Source: Cohnella abietis
Lineage (GTDB): Bacteria; Bacillota; Bacilli; Paenibacillales; Paenibacillaceae
Direction of reading: 5' to 3'
Assembly: GCF_004295585.1 (NCBI RefSeq)
Contig: NZ_AP019400.1
Coordinates: 5,301,501 to 5,365,500, forward strand
DNA: 64,000 bases
The position numbers were made by a program, and so were the translations under genes. The notes under the pieces were generated by a model. It searched no databases. It was not told the DNA's origin and was given only the letters and a program-made list of their open reading frames with translations. This document shows positions 8,761 through 17,015 of this stretch, piece by piece (positions within the stretch are counted from its first letter, which is position 1; every line of letters starts with the position of its first letter).

Positions 8761-9756
8761 TTATTGTTTATCCGCAGGATAGACGAGCCCGACCTGCTTA
8801 CGAGCCTCGTCCATGACCTCTACAACTAAGAGGGAGTTGGCGTGAGAATTCAAATTAGATTGGCTAGCTCCACTTTGGATCAATTTAATAAACTCCTGAG
8901 CTTCGTAGAACATGGCATTGTCTACTTGCGGCCTTGTAATATCCTCGACAGTTCCATCTCGGTAACGAATTTTCACCTCGTCTGGCCTGCTTATTTTATC
9001 GAAGATGATCGTACCCTTCTCCCCTTGGATCTCGGCGCTTGCATAGGAATCTACGATTTTGGAATATTGAATGACCGCATCCATTCCCTTGCCTTCATAG
9101 GAGAGCAGGATGCTACCCGCGCCATCGACTCCGGAATCAAGCAGCATCGCACTTGCCTGGATTCGGTCTGGCTTGCCGAACAGCACCACTAACGGATAAA
9201 TACAATAAACCCCCAAATCCATTAACGCCCCATTCGAAAATACAGGGTTAAAAGCATTAGGAATTTCCTCACCTTTTTTGTAAATATCATATCTGGACGA
9301 ATACTGGCAATAGCTTGCAAAGTAACGCCGAATAGGTCCAATCTTATGTAAGTTTTCTTGAATGGCACCGAAATTCGGTGTAAATGTTGACTTCATCGCT
9401 TCCATAAGTACAACGCCTTTATTCGCAGCAACTTCTATCATACGCTGCACCTCGTGGGCATTAGAGGCAAGCGGCTTCTCACACAACACATGCTTTCCAT
9501 GATTCATGCACAAAATCGCTTGATCAATATGATAGGAATTGGGACTAGCAATATAGACAGCATCCCATTCGGGGCTGGAAGCAAATTGCTCCAGATCTGT
9601 GTAAACGTGCGAAATACCGTGCTTGTCCGCAAATTTACGGCCTTGAGCTTCGGTCCTAGAATATACAGAGGTTAGTGTAAAATCCCCGAGCTGGCTAGCT
9701 GCATTAATGAATTCTTCTGTGATCCAGTTTGTTCCGATAATACCGAATTTGATCAT
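8761..9756 (-). CDS. Gfo/Idh/MocA family oxidoreductase
   Basis: This 331-residue cytoplasmic NAD(P)-dependent sugar or cyclitol dehydrogenase-like protein has an N-terminal Rossmann fold beginning MIKFGIIGTNWITEEF, then DAVYIASPNSYH and the family motif HVLCEKPLA (EKP, about residue 95) that positions the nicotinamide and catalytic Lys. The C-terminal alpha/beta domain follows (GALMDLGVYCIYPLV). An AGAAGGA site precedes the ATG. It starts 19 nt after the stop of the DUF72 gene, so the two are probably cotranscribed. The substrate cannot be deduced. Confidence 0.92.
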   Translation of the reverse strand: MIKFGIIGTNWITEEFINAASQLGDFTLTSVYSRTEAQGRKFADKHGISHVYTDLEQFASSPEWDAVYIASPNSYHIDQAILCMNHGKHVLCEKPLASNAHEVQRMIEVAANKGVVLMEAMKSTFTPNFGAIQENLHKIGPIRRYFASYCQYSSRYDIYKKGEEIPNAFNPVFSNGALMDLGVYCIYPLVVLFGKPDRIQASAMLLDSGVDGAGSILLSYEGKGMDAVIQYSKIVDSYASAEIQGEKGTIIFDKISRPDEVKIRYRDGTVEDITRPQVDNAMFYEAQEFIKLIQSGASQSNLNSHANSLLVVEVMDEARKQVGLVYPADKQ

Positions 9757-9775
9757 GATGACAATTCCTTCTCTC

Positions 9776-10624
9776 TTAGAGGTTAAATAAATCGATTTGC
9801 TCTGGCTTTTCTACAACGGGAATGTCCAGCAAACGCATAAACTGCTTAGCATTGCCGGCTGCATGTCCTCCAGAGTTATTGTTAAAAATAACTCCAATCG
9901 TCGAAGATTGACCGCACAGCAGCCTAATACGATCCTTCCATTCTTTCAGCTCTTCCTCATTATAGTCGTACAAATATCGTACCTCTCTCCAATTTGGAGC
10001 TCCACTTTGGTTCCAGCCGCTAATGTTTCGTCCATGCATCCGAACGAGTGTAAATTCCGAATGACTAGCTTCGAGGACAGTGGGAATCGATCCAAGCCCA
10101 GCTTGCGGCTCGTCACAAATGCTATGTATCCAGCCTTCCTCTTTCATAAAGGCAAGCGTCTTCTCTCTATAATTCGGCGCAAACCAGCTCTGATGACGAA
10201 ATTCAAGCGCGCACGGAAAACCCTCCATACGCTTCTTCGTCTCCCTTAATAAACGTACATTATCCTTCGTACAATCGAACCACGGAGGATATTGAAATAA
10301 CCCCGCTGCTAATTTACCAGCTTCCATCACAGGCTCTAAGCTCTCACGGAATGCCGCATACATCTCGTTATCCGTTTCATAGTAAGGCTTCCCGCGGAGA
10401 TGACCCGTCATTCCTTGATAAGCTTTTACTAGAAACTGAAATCCATCAGGCGTTTCCTCTGCATAGCGTGCCATCCGTTCCTTAGGCTGAACCGCATAGA
10501 ACGAGCTGTCCAGTTCAACAATTGAGAAATACTTGCTATAGCTTTTGAGCTTATCCTTCGCTGTAGTGCCGAGAGGATACAAAGCATCGTGGTCTCCCCA
10601 ACCCGTCAAGCCGACGAGAATCAT
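9776..10624 (-). CDS. DUF72 family protein (YecE/YunF-like)
   Basis: This protein of about 282 residues belongs to the DUF72 TIM-barrel-like family, related in sequence to B. subtilis YunF and E. coli YecE; its biochemical role is not established. Recognisable blocks are ILVGLTGWGDH at the start, FSIVELDSSFYAVQP, GFQFLVKAYQGMTGH, ALEFRHQSWF and a C-terminal VIFNNNSGGHAAGNAKQF. GGAGGTG ends 6 nt before the ATG at 10624; the longer open frame begins with a GTG inside that ribosome-binding site and is rejected. It is first in a two-gene unit with the oxidoreductase. Confidence 0.88.
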   Translation of the reverse strand: MILVGLTGWGDHDALYPLGTTAKDKLKSYSKYFSIVELDSSFYAVQPKERMARYAEETPDGFQFLVKAYQGMTGHLRGKPYYETDNEMYAAFRESLEPVMEAGKLAAGLFQYPPWFDCTKDNVRLLRETKKRMEGFPCALEFRHQSWFAPNYREKTLAFMKEEGWIHSICDEPQAGLGSIPTVLEASHSEFTLVRMHGRNISGWNQSGAPNWREVRYLYDYNEEELKEWKDRIRLLCGQSSTIGVIFNNNSGGHAAGNAKQFMRLLDIPVVEKPEQIDLFNL

Positions 10625-10884
10625 TTGTGGCACCTCCACTTTTCTTAATCCATAGTCGATTAAGCATTACCCTGATACTAAAACTTTATCAGACAATCAT
10701 CAAGTGCTCTCAGCAGATTAAATTCCACTATTAAAACCCATTATTACGAGAAGCAACCTCCGACAATGTATATTACAATCCCATGACAACCGCAACTTTT
10801 CGACATTAATTTCGTTCATTATACGTCAAGTCATTCTGAGTTACGTTAAGCAACGACAACAAGAGAGGTGTAAGAAACAGAGAA

Positions 10885-11325
10885 ATGAGAGAATTAAATG
10901 TAGAAAATAAGCAAGCTACACTAACCGACACTTACCGAGAGACATCGCCTAGGAAGAAGCGCGGAGGCTCCTTTTTCTTTTATGCCATTGTATGGCTTAT
11001 TTTAATTTCTTGCGGTGTTTTCGGGGCCAAGCTCTATTCCGACCACATTCAGCAGCAAGTCTCCTCAGATTTAGAGAAGCAAACAGCTAGTCAATTATCC
11101 GCTATGCAGCGAGATTACGACGTTCGCTTAACCAAGCTCGAAGATGGCTATAAGGAGCAGCTCTCTCAGATGGATGGCAAGATCCAAGCACTTAACGAGC
11201 TGCTTACGTTTACGAAAGACAATGCGGACTCCAAGACCGACAACAGTAACAAGCTCTATTCGCAATTAGCCGAAGTGAAGAAGCAGCTGAGTGAGCTCAA
11301 AAAGAGTCTGGATGTTCTCAAATGA
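10885..11325 (+). CDS. Membrane-anchored coiled-coil protein, unknown function
   Basis: This 146-residue protein has a basic cytoplasmic head (SPRKKRGG), one membrane helix at about residues 28-48 (FFFYAIVWLILISCGVFGAK) and an extracytoplasmic part predicted as coiled coil by its heptad-like, Gln/Lys/Leu-rich sequence ending in KKQLSELKKSLDVL. No catalytic motif is seen. Its stop overlaps the start of the phosphodiester glycosidase gene (ATGA), so the two are translationally coupled and probably act together at the cell surface. The ribosome-binding site (GAGAGGTG) is rather far, 14 nt, from the ATG. Confidence 0.75.
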   Translation: MRELNVENKQATLTDTYRETSPRKKRGGSFFFYAIVWLILISCGVFGAKLYSDHIQQQVSSDLEKQTASQLSAMQRDYDVRLTKLEDGYKEQLSQMDGKIQALNELLTFTKDNADSKTDNSNKLYSQLAEVKKQLSELKKSLDVLK

Positions 11326-12398
11326 GCGGATTATCGATACGGTATATTAATCGAACGATTCTTCTTGCCTGCACACCTTTCATTGGAATGATAATATGGA
11401 TGCTAATAGCGAACATTGGAGTTGTAATGACAGAGGATTCATTTCCACAGCATGTGAGTGAAGCTACGGATCCAAGTCGCTCTTCCTCCAAAACAATAGA
11501 AGCGCTTGGACAAGCAGAGACTATTGCCAATGGAACAGGAAAGTCTATTAAAAAGCAATTGACCTTATACAACAAGACGAATGCAGACATGAAACAAATT
11601 GCTACCCTAGCGAAAAGCCAAGCCTCGAGGCCCTATCAAATTTATGATCGACGGATTACTGGCAAGCTAGGAAAACCTGCCTCTACTATTCAGTCAGACA
11701 AGCTTCAAGCTCAGCTATTTTACTTGGGAACGGACAACTTTCAAGCCTATGCTCTGAAAATAAAGCTTAAGCACAAGGATGCAATGAAGCTAGTGCTTGG
11801 AAATGACAAGCAGGGTGGAGCGGAAACAACATTGTCTGCGGTTAATCGGTATAAAGCCGCTGTCGGCGTTAATGCTGGGGGCTTTGCAGATAGTGGAGGT
11901 AAACGTTATCCGCTTAGCACCACGGTCGTTGACGGACAATATGTGGGTGACTTTCAAGCGTCCTTTAAAGACTTGTTCTTCGTTGGACTAGACGACAACA
12001 ACAAGCTTGTTGGAGGGAAATTTTCTAGCAAGGAGCAGTTAGACGCTCTCGGCCCTAAATTCGGAGCATCCTTCGTGCCAGTCCTACTGCAAAATGGCCG
12101 TAAGACAGAGATTCCTTCTAAATGGCAAACGAGTCCGAAACGTGCGCCGCGCACAGTCATTGCAAGCTATAAAGATGACCAACTGCTTTTCCTTATCGCT
12201 GATGGCTATAACGAGAAGGGAAGCTCTGGCGCGACATTGGAAGAGATGCAAATTTTGTTGCAGCGTTTCGGAGCCTTAGACGGCTACAACCTTGATGGAG
12301 GCGGCTCGACCTCGCTTGTGTTTAACGGGAGAGTTATTAACACCCCATCCGACGGAAATCTGCGCAAGCTTCCTACTAACTTCTTGTTTTTTAAGTAA
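11322..12398 (+). CDS. Phosphodiester glycosidase (NAGPA/DUF2233) family, membrane-anchored
   Basis: This 358-residue protein has an N-terminal membrane anchor (about residues 12-33) and an external NAGPA-type domain. Family landmarks are AAVGVNAGGFADSGGKRYPL, then TVIASYKDDQLLFLIADGY and, near the C-terminus, YNLDGGGSTSLVFNG followed by a PTNFLFF end. The family includes the enzyme uncovering mannose-6-phosphate signals and bacterial proteins acting on GlcNAc-phosphodiesters in wall or exopolysaccharide. It overlaps the upstream coiled-coil gene by 4 nt. A second member of the family lies at the right end of the window, with a different N-terminal module. Confidence 0.87.
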   Translation: MSGLSIRYINRTILLACTPFIGMIIWMLIANIGVVMTEDSFPQHVSEATDPSRSSSKTIEALGQAETIANGTGKSIKKQLTLYNKTNADMKQIATLAKSQASRPYQIYDRRITGKLGKPASTIQSDKLQAQLFYLGTDNFQAYALKIKLKHKDAMKLVLGNDKQGGAETTLSAVNRYKAAVGVNAGGFADSGGKRYPLSTTVVDGQYVGDFQASFKDLFFVGLDDNNKLVGGKFSSKEQLDALGPKFGASFVPVLLQNGRKTEIPSKWQTSPKRAPRTVIASYKDDQLLFLIADGYNEKGSSGATLEEMQILLQRFGALDGYNLDGGGSTSLVFNGRVINTPSDGNLRKLPTNFLFFK

Positions 12399-12423
12399 AT
12401 GTACATATGCGAATGAATAAGCA

Positions 12424-12467
12424 AACTAACATGTCTTCTCACATCGAGGGGGCATGTTAGTTTTTTT
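12424..12467 (+). terminator. Rho-independent terminator
   Basis: AACTAACATG pairs perfectly with CATGTTAGTT and is followed by a run of T, just after the phosphodiester glycosidase stop. Confidence 0.9.
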
Positions 12468-12579
12468 AAACATATTTTTGTGCGCATTGCCAGTTTCCTT
12501 TCTCTCATTCTTCCATTACAATCAAATCAGATATTCATGTCATTTTTTATAACATCATTGTTATGCAGAGGGGATAGCT

Positions 12580-13845
12580 ATGAGCATTGAAGCAGACAAC
12601 AGCGCGATTTCCCCTTCCATTCCACAAGGGATGCTTCTCGCCTATTTTCAGCCGATTATCGCACTAGAGACCGGCAATATTGTTGGATACGAAGCACTTG
12701 GCAGACAGCTTAAAGATGGAATTATTAGTAGCTTGGGACCCTTCTTCTCCGATTCGAGCGTACCTGTCGAGCAGCATGTATGTGTCGACCGCTTACTTCG
12801 CGAGCAGGCAATCTCCAAGCTTAGCACGTTGATAGACCCTCCAACCATATACATCAATTTAAAGCCTTCGTGGATTTATCAGCACTACAAAAGCTCAGGA
12901 GAGCTGCACACGTTGCAATTACTCGACAAGTATGGGATTAATCCTAACAAGGTTTGCATTGAGATTACGGAGGAAGAATTTTGCGGCTCGATGGCAGAGC
13001 TTAATGAAATCATTAACCTTTACCGTGCTCACGGCTGTCAAATTGCCATTGATGACATTGGCACAGGCTTCAGTAATTTCGATCGAATCGCTCAAATACA
13101 GCCTAATCTATTAAAGGTCGATATTCATTTGATGAAAAAAAGTGCAAGCCATAGCGGTTATTTGGGAGTTCTGCGTTCGTTCTCCACTTTGGCAGAGCAA
13201 ATTGGGGCCTCCCTTCTAGTAGAAGGTGTGGAGACGAGTCAGGATCTTAAACGCGCCATTCAAATCGGGGCTAGATATGTTCAAGGCTTTTTGTTCTCTC
13301 AGGCTGAGCCTGAATTTCGATCTAAAGAAACTTTCGCTACATTAATAGAGACCGCGCTAGATGAGCACCGACAGCAGCTTCAAGCGTCTAGGCAATTGTG
13401 GGAGCAGTTAGGAAAAGATCTCGTCAGCACCATACAAACGTCCGGAATCCACACTTTTCTAGAGCAAGCCCAGAAATTATCACCCGGAGGTTCGGATGCC
13501 TACATGGATTCAGAACTGGCCGATGAAGTCGTTGCACATCTATTGCCTCACTTGGATATATCCTGTATGCGCGTGTATCTTTGCCGCAGTAACGGCATTC
13601 AAATATCAGCAAACCATTATCGTAATCATACAGAAACCTGGCAAATAAACTTAGATTACCGTAAGGCGGATTGGAGCTGGAGACCTTATTTCATCCCTCA
13701 TCTCTCGCATGATGATTCACGAATTGAAGCTAAAGTTTCAACCAAATATGCAGATCTGGATACACATGCGTGGATCAGAACCCTTTCCATTCCCATCAGC
13801 AAGGAGCTCGTGCTCCTCATCGATATTGCGGATAATACTGATTAG
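12580..13845 (+). CDS. EAL-domain c-di-GMP phosphodiesterase, YkuI-like
   Basis: This 421-residue cytoplasmic protein has an EAL domain at about residues 18-255 followed by a YkuI_C (PAS-like) domain. Catalytic-type motifs are present: EAL at 38-40 (GYEALGR), NLKP as the metal-binding Asn, EITEEEF, IDDIGTGFSN (the DDFGTG loop), LLKVDIHL and LVEGVET followed by QGFLFSQ. The C-terminal part carries DWSWRPYF and a LFID-like end, as in B. subtilis YkuI. Unlike YkuI as I recall it, whose DDFGTG equivalent is degenerate, this copy looks catalytically complete. GAGGGGAT precedes the ATG. It is monocistronic. Confidence 0.9.
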   Translation: MSIEADNSAISPSIPQGMLLAYFQPIIALETGNIVGYEALGRQLKDGIISSLGPFFSDSSVPVEQHVCVDRLLREQAISKLSTLIDPPTIYINLKPSWIYQHYKSSGELHTLQLLDKYGINPNKVCIEITEEEFCGSMAELNEIINLYRAHGCQIAIDDIGTGFSNFDRIAQIQPNLLKVDIHLMKKSASHSGYLGVLRSFSTLAEQIGASLLVEGVETSQDLKRAIQIGARYVQGFLFSQAEPEFRSKETFATLIETALDEHRQQLQASRQLWEQLGKDLVSTIQTSGIHTFLEQAQKLSPGGSDAYMDSELADEVVAHLLPHLDISCMRVYLCRSNGIQISANHYRNHTETWQINLDYRKADWSWRPYFIPHLSHDDSRIEAKVSTKYADLDTHAWIRTLSIPISKELVLLIDIADNTD

Positions 13846-13874
13846 GCTTATTTAGGTCATGTTGGGGATTTGAG

Positions 13875-13968
13875 AGCATTAGACATACAAAGTATGGTTA
13901 ATCGTCAGATGGACGAGGTTTGGGGAGCATTAGACATACTATGTATGGTTAATCGTCGGATAGACGAA
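13875..13968. repeat. Two-copy 51-bp direct repeat D
   Basis: AGCATTAGACATAC begins at 13875 and again at 13926, exactly 51 bp apart. Each copy holds two small hairpins whose loops differ while the stems are conserved: CATAC-AAA or TAT-GTATG, and TCGTC-AGATG or GGATA-GACGA. The architecture resembles arrays B and C. Confidence 0.85.
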
Positions 13969-13975
13969 AATGTAG

Positions 13976-14039
13976 CCGTCAGGGAAATTCGCCCTGACGG
14001 TCCTTTCGAGTTTGGTGGGTGTGTAAGGGAACACCCACC
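13976..14039. terminator. Two hairpins between convergent genes, likely bidirectional terminators
   Basis: CCGTCAGGG/CCCTGACGG (13976-13984 with 13992-14000) and GGTGGGTGT/ACACCCACC (14014-14022 with 14031-14039) are perfect 9-bp stems between the convergent EAL and TraB genes. T-tracts are weak. Confidence 0.55.
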
Positions 14040-14054
14040 CGAATACCCCTCTGC

Positions 14055-15092
14055 CTACTTTACAAACTCTACCGTATAGCCCTTTTTCTCCAGTAAAGAA
14101 ACTAGTCCCTGTTTACCGACCATGTGCAAGGAGCCGACTGCTACTAAGTATGTTCCGTCTTCCCCATCTGCTAGGTGATGATCAATTTTTTTAACCATCT
14201 CAATGTTCCGATTAACGAGGAAATTGTTGTTATACTCATCGAATAGCTTCCCCATCGACTTTTTACCTTCTTTTTCATATTGGACATGCATGTTTTTCAG
14301 CAAATCTAGATTGCCCAGTGTCCACATGTCCATTAGCTGCTTAAGTCCAATAGCCCCTAACTTAGAGTTAGCTACAGTTTGATGAAAATAAAGCTTTTGC
14401 AATTCATCCGAAAACCCATCAAACAGCCCAATTTGCGACTCCATGCTTTCCAGCTCTATGACTGTTTTGCCACTATTATGGGCTTTCTTAGCAATATACT
14501 TGTCGATTCCATCGGAGCTCATGTACTTCATTGCCGGTAAGCCTTCCAAAGTCATAGCTGCATACCACGGCTCATACGTATCGAATATCTTAACACCGAC
14601 ACCCAATGACTTCTTCATAACCTTTTCAAATTGCGTATAATCCTCTTCCGACACATGATCCTTTAAGCTAGTTCCATCCGTCAAAAGTGCCTTCTCATTA
14701 ACAAGCTTCAACGTCTCCATCTGATCTACTTTGGTCAAATCCAGCTCAAGAGCAATGAAATCTGACTCGTCTATGGCCTGCTCCAATTCTGGAACAAGCG
14801 GATACATCGCTTCCCTTGTCACATGAATGGTACCGACCAAGTAGCCTTGATTTTTTCCTCCGGAAATTTTCCAAAGAAAGCCTTTGGAGCCTGAACCTTG
14901 ATCGGATGAATCCTCTGTGGATGGCGTAGTTGACGGCTCAGTTGATGATACAGATACAGCTGCAGATTCCGAAGGTACGGGCGTTGTAACCACTGCTAAC
15001 TCTTTGTTATTTCCCTTAGAGCCCGAGCTACAAGAAGCCAGTACCAGTGCAACCAATAATACTGCGAAAATTGTATAAATCCTCTTAATCAT
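14055..15092 (-). CDS. TraB/GumN (TIKI-like) family lipoprotein
   Basis: This 345-residue lipoprotein (lipobox LASC, Cys21) has a Ser/Thr/Pro-rich linker at about residues 24-70 and a TraB/GumN domain. The domain shows YLVGTIHVTREAMYPL (the GTIH motif), SDFIALELDLTK, IELESMESQIGLFDGF and, near the end, YLVAVGSLHMVGKQGL, the conserved blocks of TraB/GumN/TIKI putative metalloproteases. It should act outside the membrane. Its ribosome-binding site is embedded in a run of 11 G, so translation could vary with tract length. It is monocistronic. Confidence 0.87.
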   Translation of the reverse strand: MIKRIYTIFAVLLVALVLASCSSGSKGNNKELAVVTTPVPSESAAVSVSSTEPSTTPSTEDSSDQGSGSKGFLWKISGGKNQGYLVGTIHVTREAMYPLVPELEQAIDESDFIALELDLTKVDQMETLKLVNEKALLTDGTSLKDHVSEEDYTQFEKVMKKSLGVGVKIFDTYEPWYAAMTLEGLPAMKYMSSDGIDKYIAKKAHNSGKTVIELESMESQIGLFDGFSDELQKLYFHQTVANSKLGAIGLKQLMDMWTLGNLDLLKNMHVQYEKEGKKSMGKLFDEYNNNFLVNRNIEMVKKIDHHLADGEDGTYLVAVGSLHMVGKQGLVSLLEKKGYTVEFVK

Positions 15093-15101
15093 TTTATCTC
15101 T

Positions 15102-15112
15102 CCCCCCCCCCC
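15102..15112 (-). promoter_or_regulatory. G11 homopolymer forming the ribosome-binding site of the TraB/GumN gene
   Basis: On the minus strand GAAGG(G)9 followed by AGAGATAAA precedes the ATG, so the Shine-Dalgarno lies in an 11-base G tract ending 9 nt before the start codon. Slippage would change spacing to the start or to upstream promoter elements. Confidence 0.6.
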
Positions 15113-15149
15113 TTCAGAGCTTTCGCGTTTTTATTATCCTCATATGTCT

Positions 15150-16541
15150 CTATACAGTCTGACTCTCCTGGCCCTTCCGCTCCGAAGGCAGCAAGTTGAC
15201 AACAATAAGGTTTACTATAGCAATCGCCAGAATAAGGGTAAATATGAGATGCATTCCGTCTGCCATCTTCACAGGCGTTTCTACTGTCACCACGTGATTA
15301 AACAGCATCCCGAATACGGCAACCGCGACCGTCTGGCCTAATGCACCCATTAATGAGTTCGTTGACGTTGCTACCCCCCGGTTATTTCCCGCAGCTGCGT
15401 TCTGAATAGTTACGATAGCCGTAGTGCTAAGAAATCCCATACCGAACCCAATAACAATTACAATTCCGATAATTTGAAGATAGGAGGAGGTCATATCAAA
15501 AGTATAAAGCCAGATCGCTCCTCCCATTACAAAAATCGTCCCTAACGTCATGAACCTTTTCGCACCAAAACGGAACATATATCTTCCAGATAGATTAGCA
15601 GCGATAGGCCAAGCAATTGACATAGGCATGAGCATCAAGCCTGACTTAGTAGCGCTGTACCCCATAACATTCTGTATCCAGAGTGGAATATATATCGTAA
15701 CCCCAGCAACAACGCAAAATCCAAAAAAACCTAGCACATAGGGAATTGCCATCCGTCTTTCGCGAAATAACAGCAATGGCAGCATGGGCTCCTTCGCCTT
15801 TGTCTCCACGCGTAGGAACAGTAGCAGAAAAACAGCAGCTAATAGGAAAAGAACCAATATGATCGAAGAGTCCCAAGCATAGGTCTCGCCACCAGTCAGC
15901 AATGCAAGAAGTAAGCTAGAGATACATATGGTAAAGGTTAATGCCCCGAGATAGTCAATGCTCTTGGATACCTTAGAGAAGCGTTCATGTAGGAACCCAA
16001 ACACGAGGATAAAAGATATAATGCTAACCGGAATATTCATATAGAAAATCCAGCGCCAAGAGATCGTATCGACGAAGTAGCCGCCAACGAACGGTCCAAT
16101 TAAGCCAGCGATCGACCATACGGAAGCAAGAATACCTTGAACCTTACCCCGCTGCTCACCTGTGTATAAATCTCCTATAATGGTAAACGTGACGGGTGTC
16201 AGTGCGCCAGCACCTATTCCTTGAATAGCCCGAAACCAAATCAGCTCAGGCATGGATTGGGCAGCACCACATAGTATTGAGCCAATCAAGAATAAGGCTA
16301 ACCCTACTGTAAAAATAGACTTTCTTCCATAGAGATCCGCCAGCTTCCCGAATATGGGAGTTGTGACGCAAGTCGTCAGTGTATAGATTGAAAATATCCA
16401 GCTAAGCAGACTTAACCCATTTAAGTCCTTAGCAATGCTTGTCGTTGCCGTCGTAACAACGGTAGAATCGAGTGCACCGATGAATAGCGCGGCCAGGAGT
16501 CCTATGGTTACGACAGTACGATTTGTTCTCTTTTGAGACAT
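15150..16541 (-). CDS. MFS drug-type exporter, DHA2/EmrB-QacA family
   Basis: This 463-residue proton-driven multidrug-type exporter has many membrane helices (family usually 14). Motif D-like ALDSTVVTTA lies in TM1, motif A is FGKLADLYGRK, RAIQGIGAGA and SIAGLIGPFVGG supply motif C, and the DHA2 block ISWRWIFYMNIPV is clear. The substrate is unknown and no regulator is adjacent. The length and the WRWIFYINVP-type motif fix the family. Confidence 0.92.
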   Translation of the reverse strand: MSQKRTNRTVVTIGLLAALFIGALDSTVVTTATTSIAKDLNGLSLLSWIFSIYTLTTCVTTPIFGKLADLYGRKSIFTVGLALFLIGSILCGAAQSMPELIWFRAIQGIGAGALTPVTFTIIGDLYTGEQRGKVQGILASVWSIAGLIGPFVGGYFVDTISWRWIFYMNIPVSIISFILVFGFLHERFSKVSKSIDYLGALTFTICISSLLLALLTGGETYAWDSSIILVLFLLAAVFLLLFLRVETKAKEPMLPLLLFRERRMAIPYVLGFFGFCVVAGVTIYIPLWIQNVMGYSATKSGLMLMPMSIAWPIAANLSGRYMFRFGAKRFMTLGTIFVMGGAIWLYTFDMTSSYLQIIGIVIVIGFGMGFLSTTAIVTIQNAAAGNNRGVATSTNSLMGALGQTVAVAVFGMLFNHVVTVETPVKMADGMHLIFTLILAIAIVNLIVVNLLPSERKGQESQTV

Positions 16542-16582
16542 TATTAAGTCCTACTTCCTTTGGTTTATCGCAATCCATTCCT

Positions 16583-16621
16583 ATTAAAAAGAAAGAGGCC
16601 CTGCACGAATGAAAGGCCTCT
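16583..16621 (-). terminator. Rho-independent terminator of the comFB-like gene
   Basis: AGAGGCC pairs with GGCCTCT across a 14-nt loop and is followed on the minus strand by TTTCTTTTTA. Confidence 0.75.
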
Positions 16622-16641
16622 TACTAGTTAAGCTTCTTATT

Positions 16642-16926
16642 CTAATGATTCGGATGTTCTTCAATCACTTTAACGGCATTTGTAATTTCTCTTAATACAT
16701 CAGATTGCAGCTGCGGCTCCAAGTAATGCGCTTTAATGTAGGCTTCGCCGGCCTGGCTTGACGTATAGTGAGGAGTAAGATGATTGAGTGTCAGCAAAAT
16801 AATATCTAGCTGGCATTTATCACAAGCACATTTCAATGCCCCGGTCTTTACGTAATTATCTTCGAATAAATGACTAACAATAGGCTCCATCACATTAAGA
16901 ATGGACAAGTCCCGAGATGAAATCAA
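16642..16926 (-). CDS. comFB: ComFB-like late competence protein
   Basis: This protein of about 94 residues belongs to the ComFB family. The pattern NVMEPIVSHLFED, then CACDKCQLDIILLTLNHL and PHYTSSQAGEAY is characteristic; the cysteine cluster (CACDKC) is where family members bind metal. ComFB is encoded in the comF competence operon of B. subtilis, where it is dispensable or of unclear role; some homologues bind c-di-nucleotides. Here it stands alone. AAAGGAG lies 8 nt before a TTG at 16926, which I prefer to the GTG embedded in the ribosome-binding site. Confidence in the family is high. Confidence 0.85.
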   Translation of the reverse strand: MISSRDLSILNVMEPIVSHLFEDNYVKTGALKCACDKCQLDIILLTLNHLTPHYTSSQAGEAYIKAHYLEPQLQSDVLREITNAVKVIEEHPNH

Positions 16927-17015
16927 TATTAACACTCCTTTTGGAAATCCAATTTCATTATACTAAAAAACAGAATCCTAAACATTAACAATTTTTTAGT
17001 TATGAGCTTATCTTT

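Noticed and set aside
7908..8829. Repeat-protein-like open frames on both strands across array B
   Set aside because: Same period artefact. One frame also runs antisense into the esterase gene, and no start has a credible ribosome-binding site.
9797..10249. 150-aa frame antisense to the DUF72 gene
   Set aside because: It has no ribosome-binding site or family similarity, and the opposite strand is a well-supported gene.
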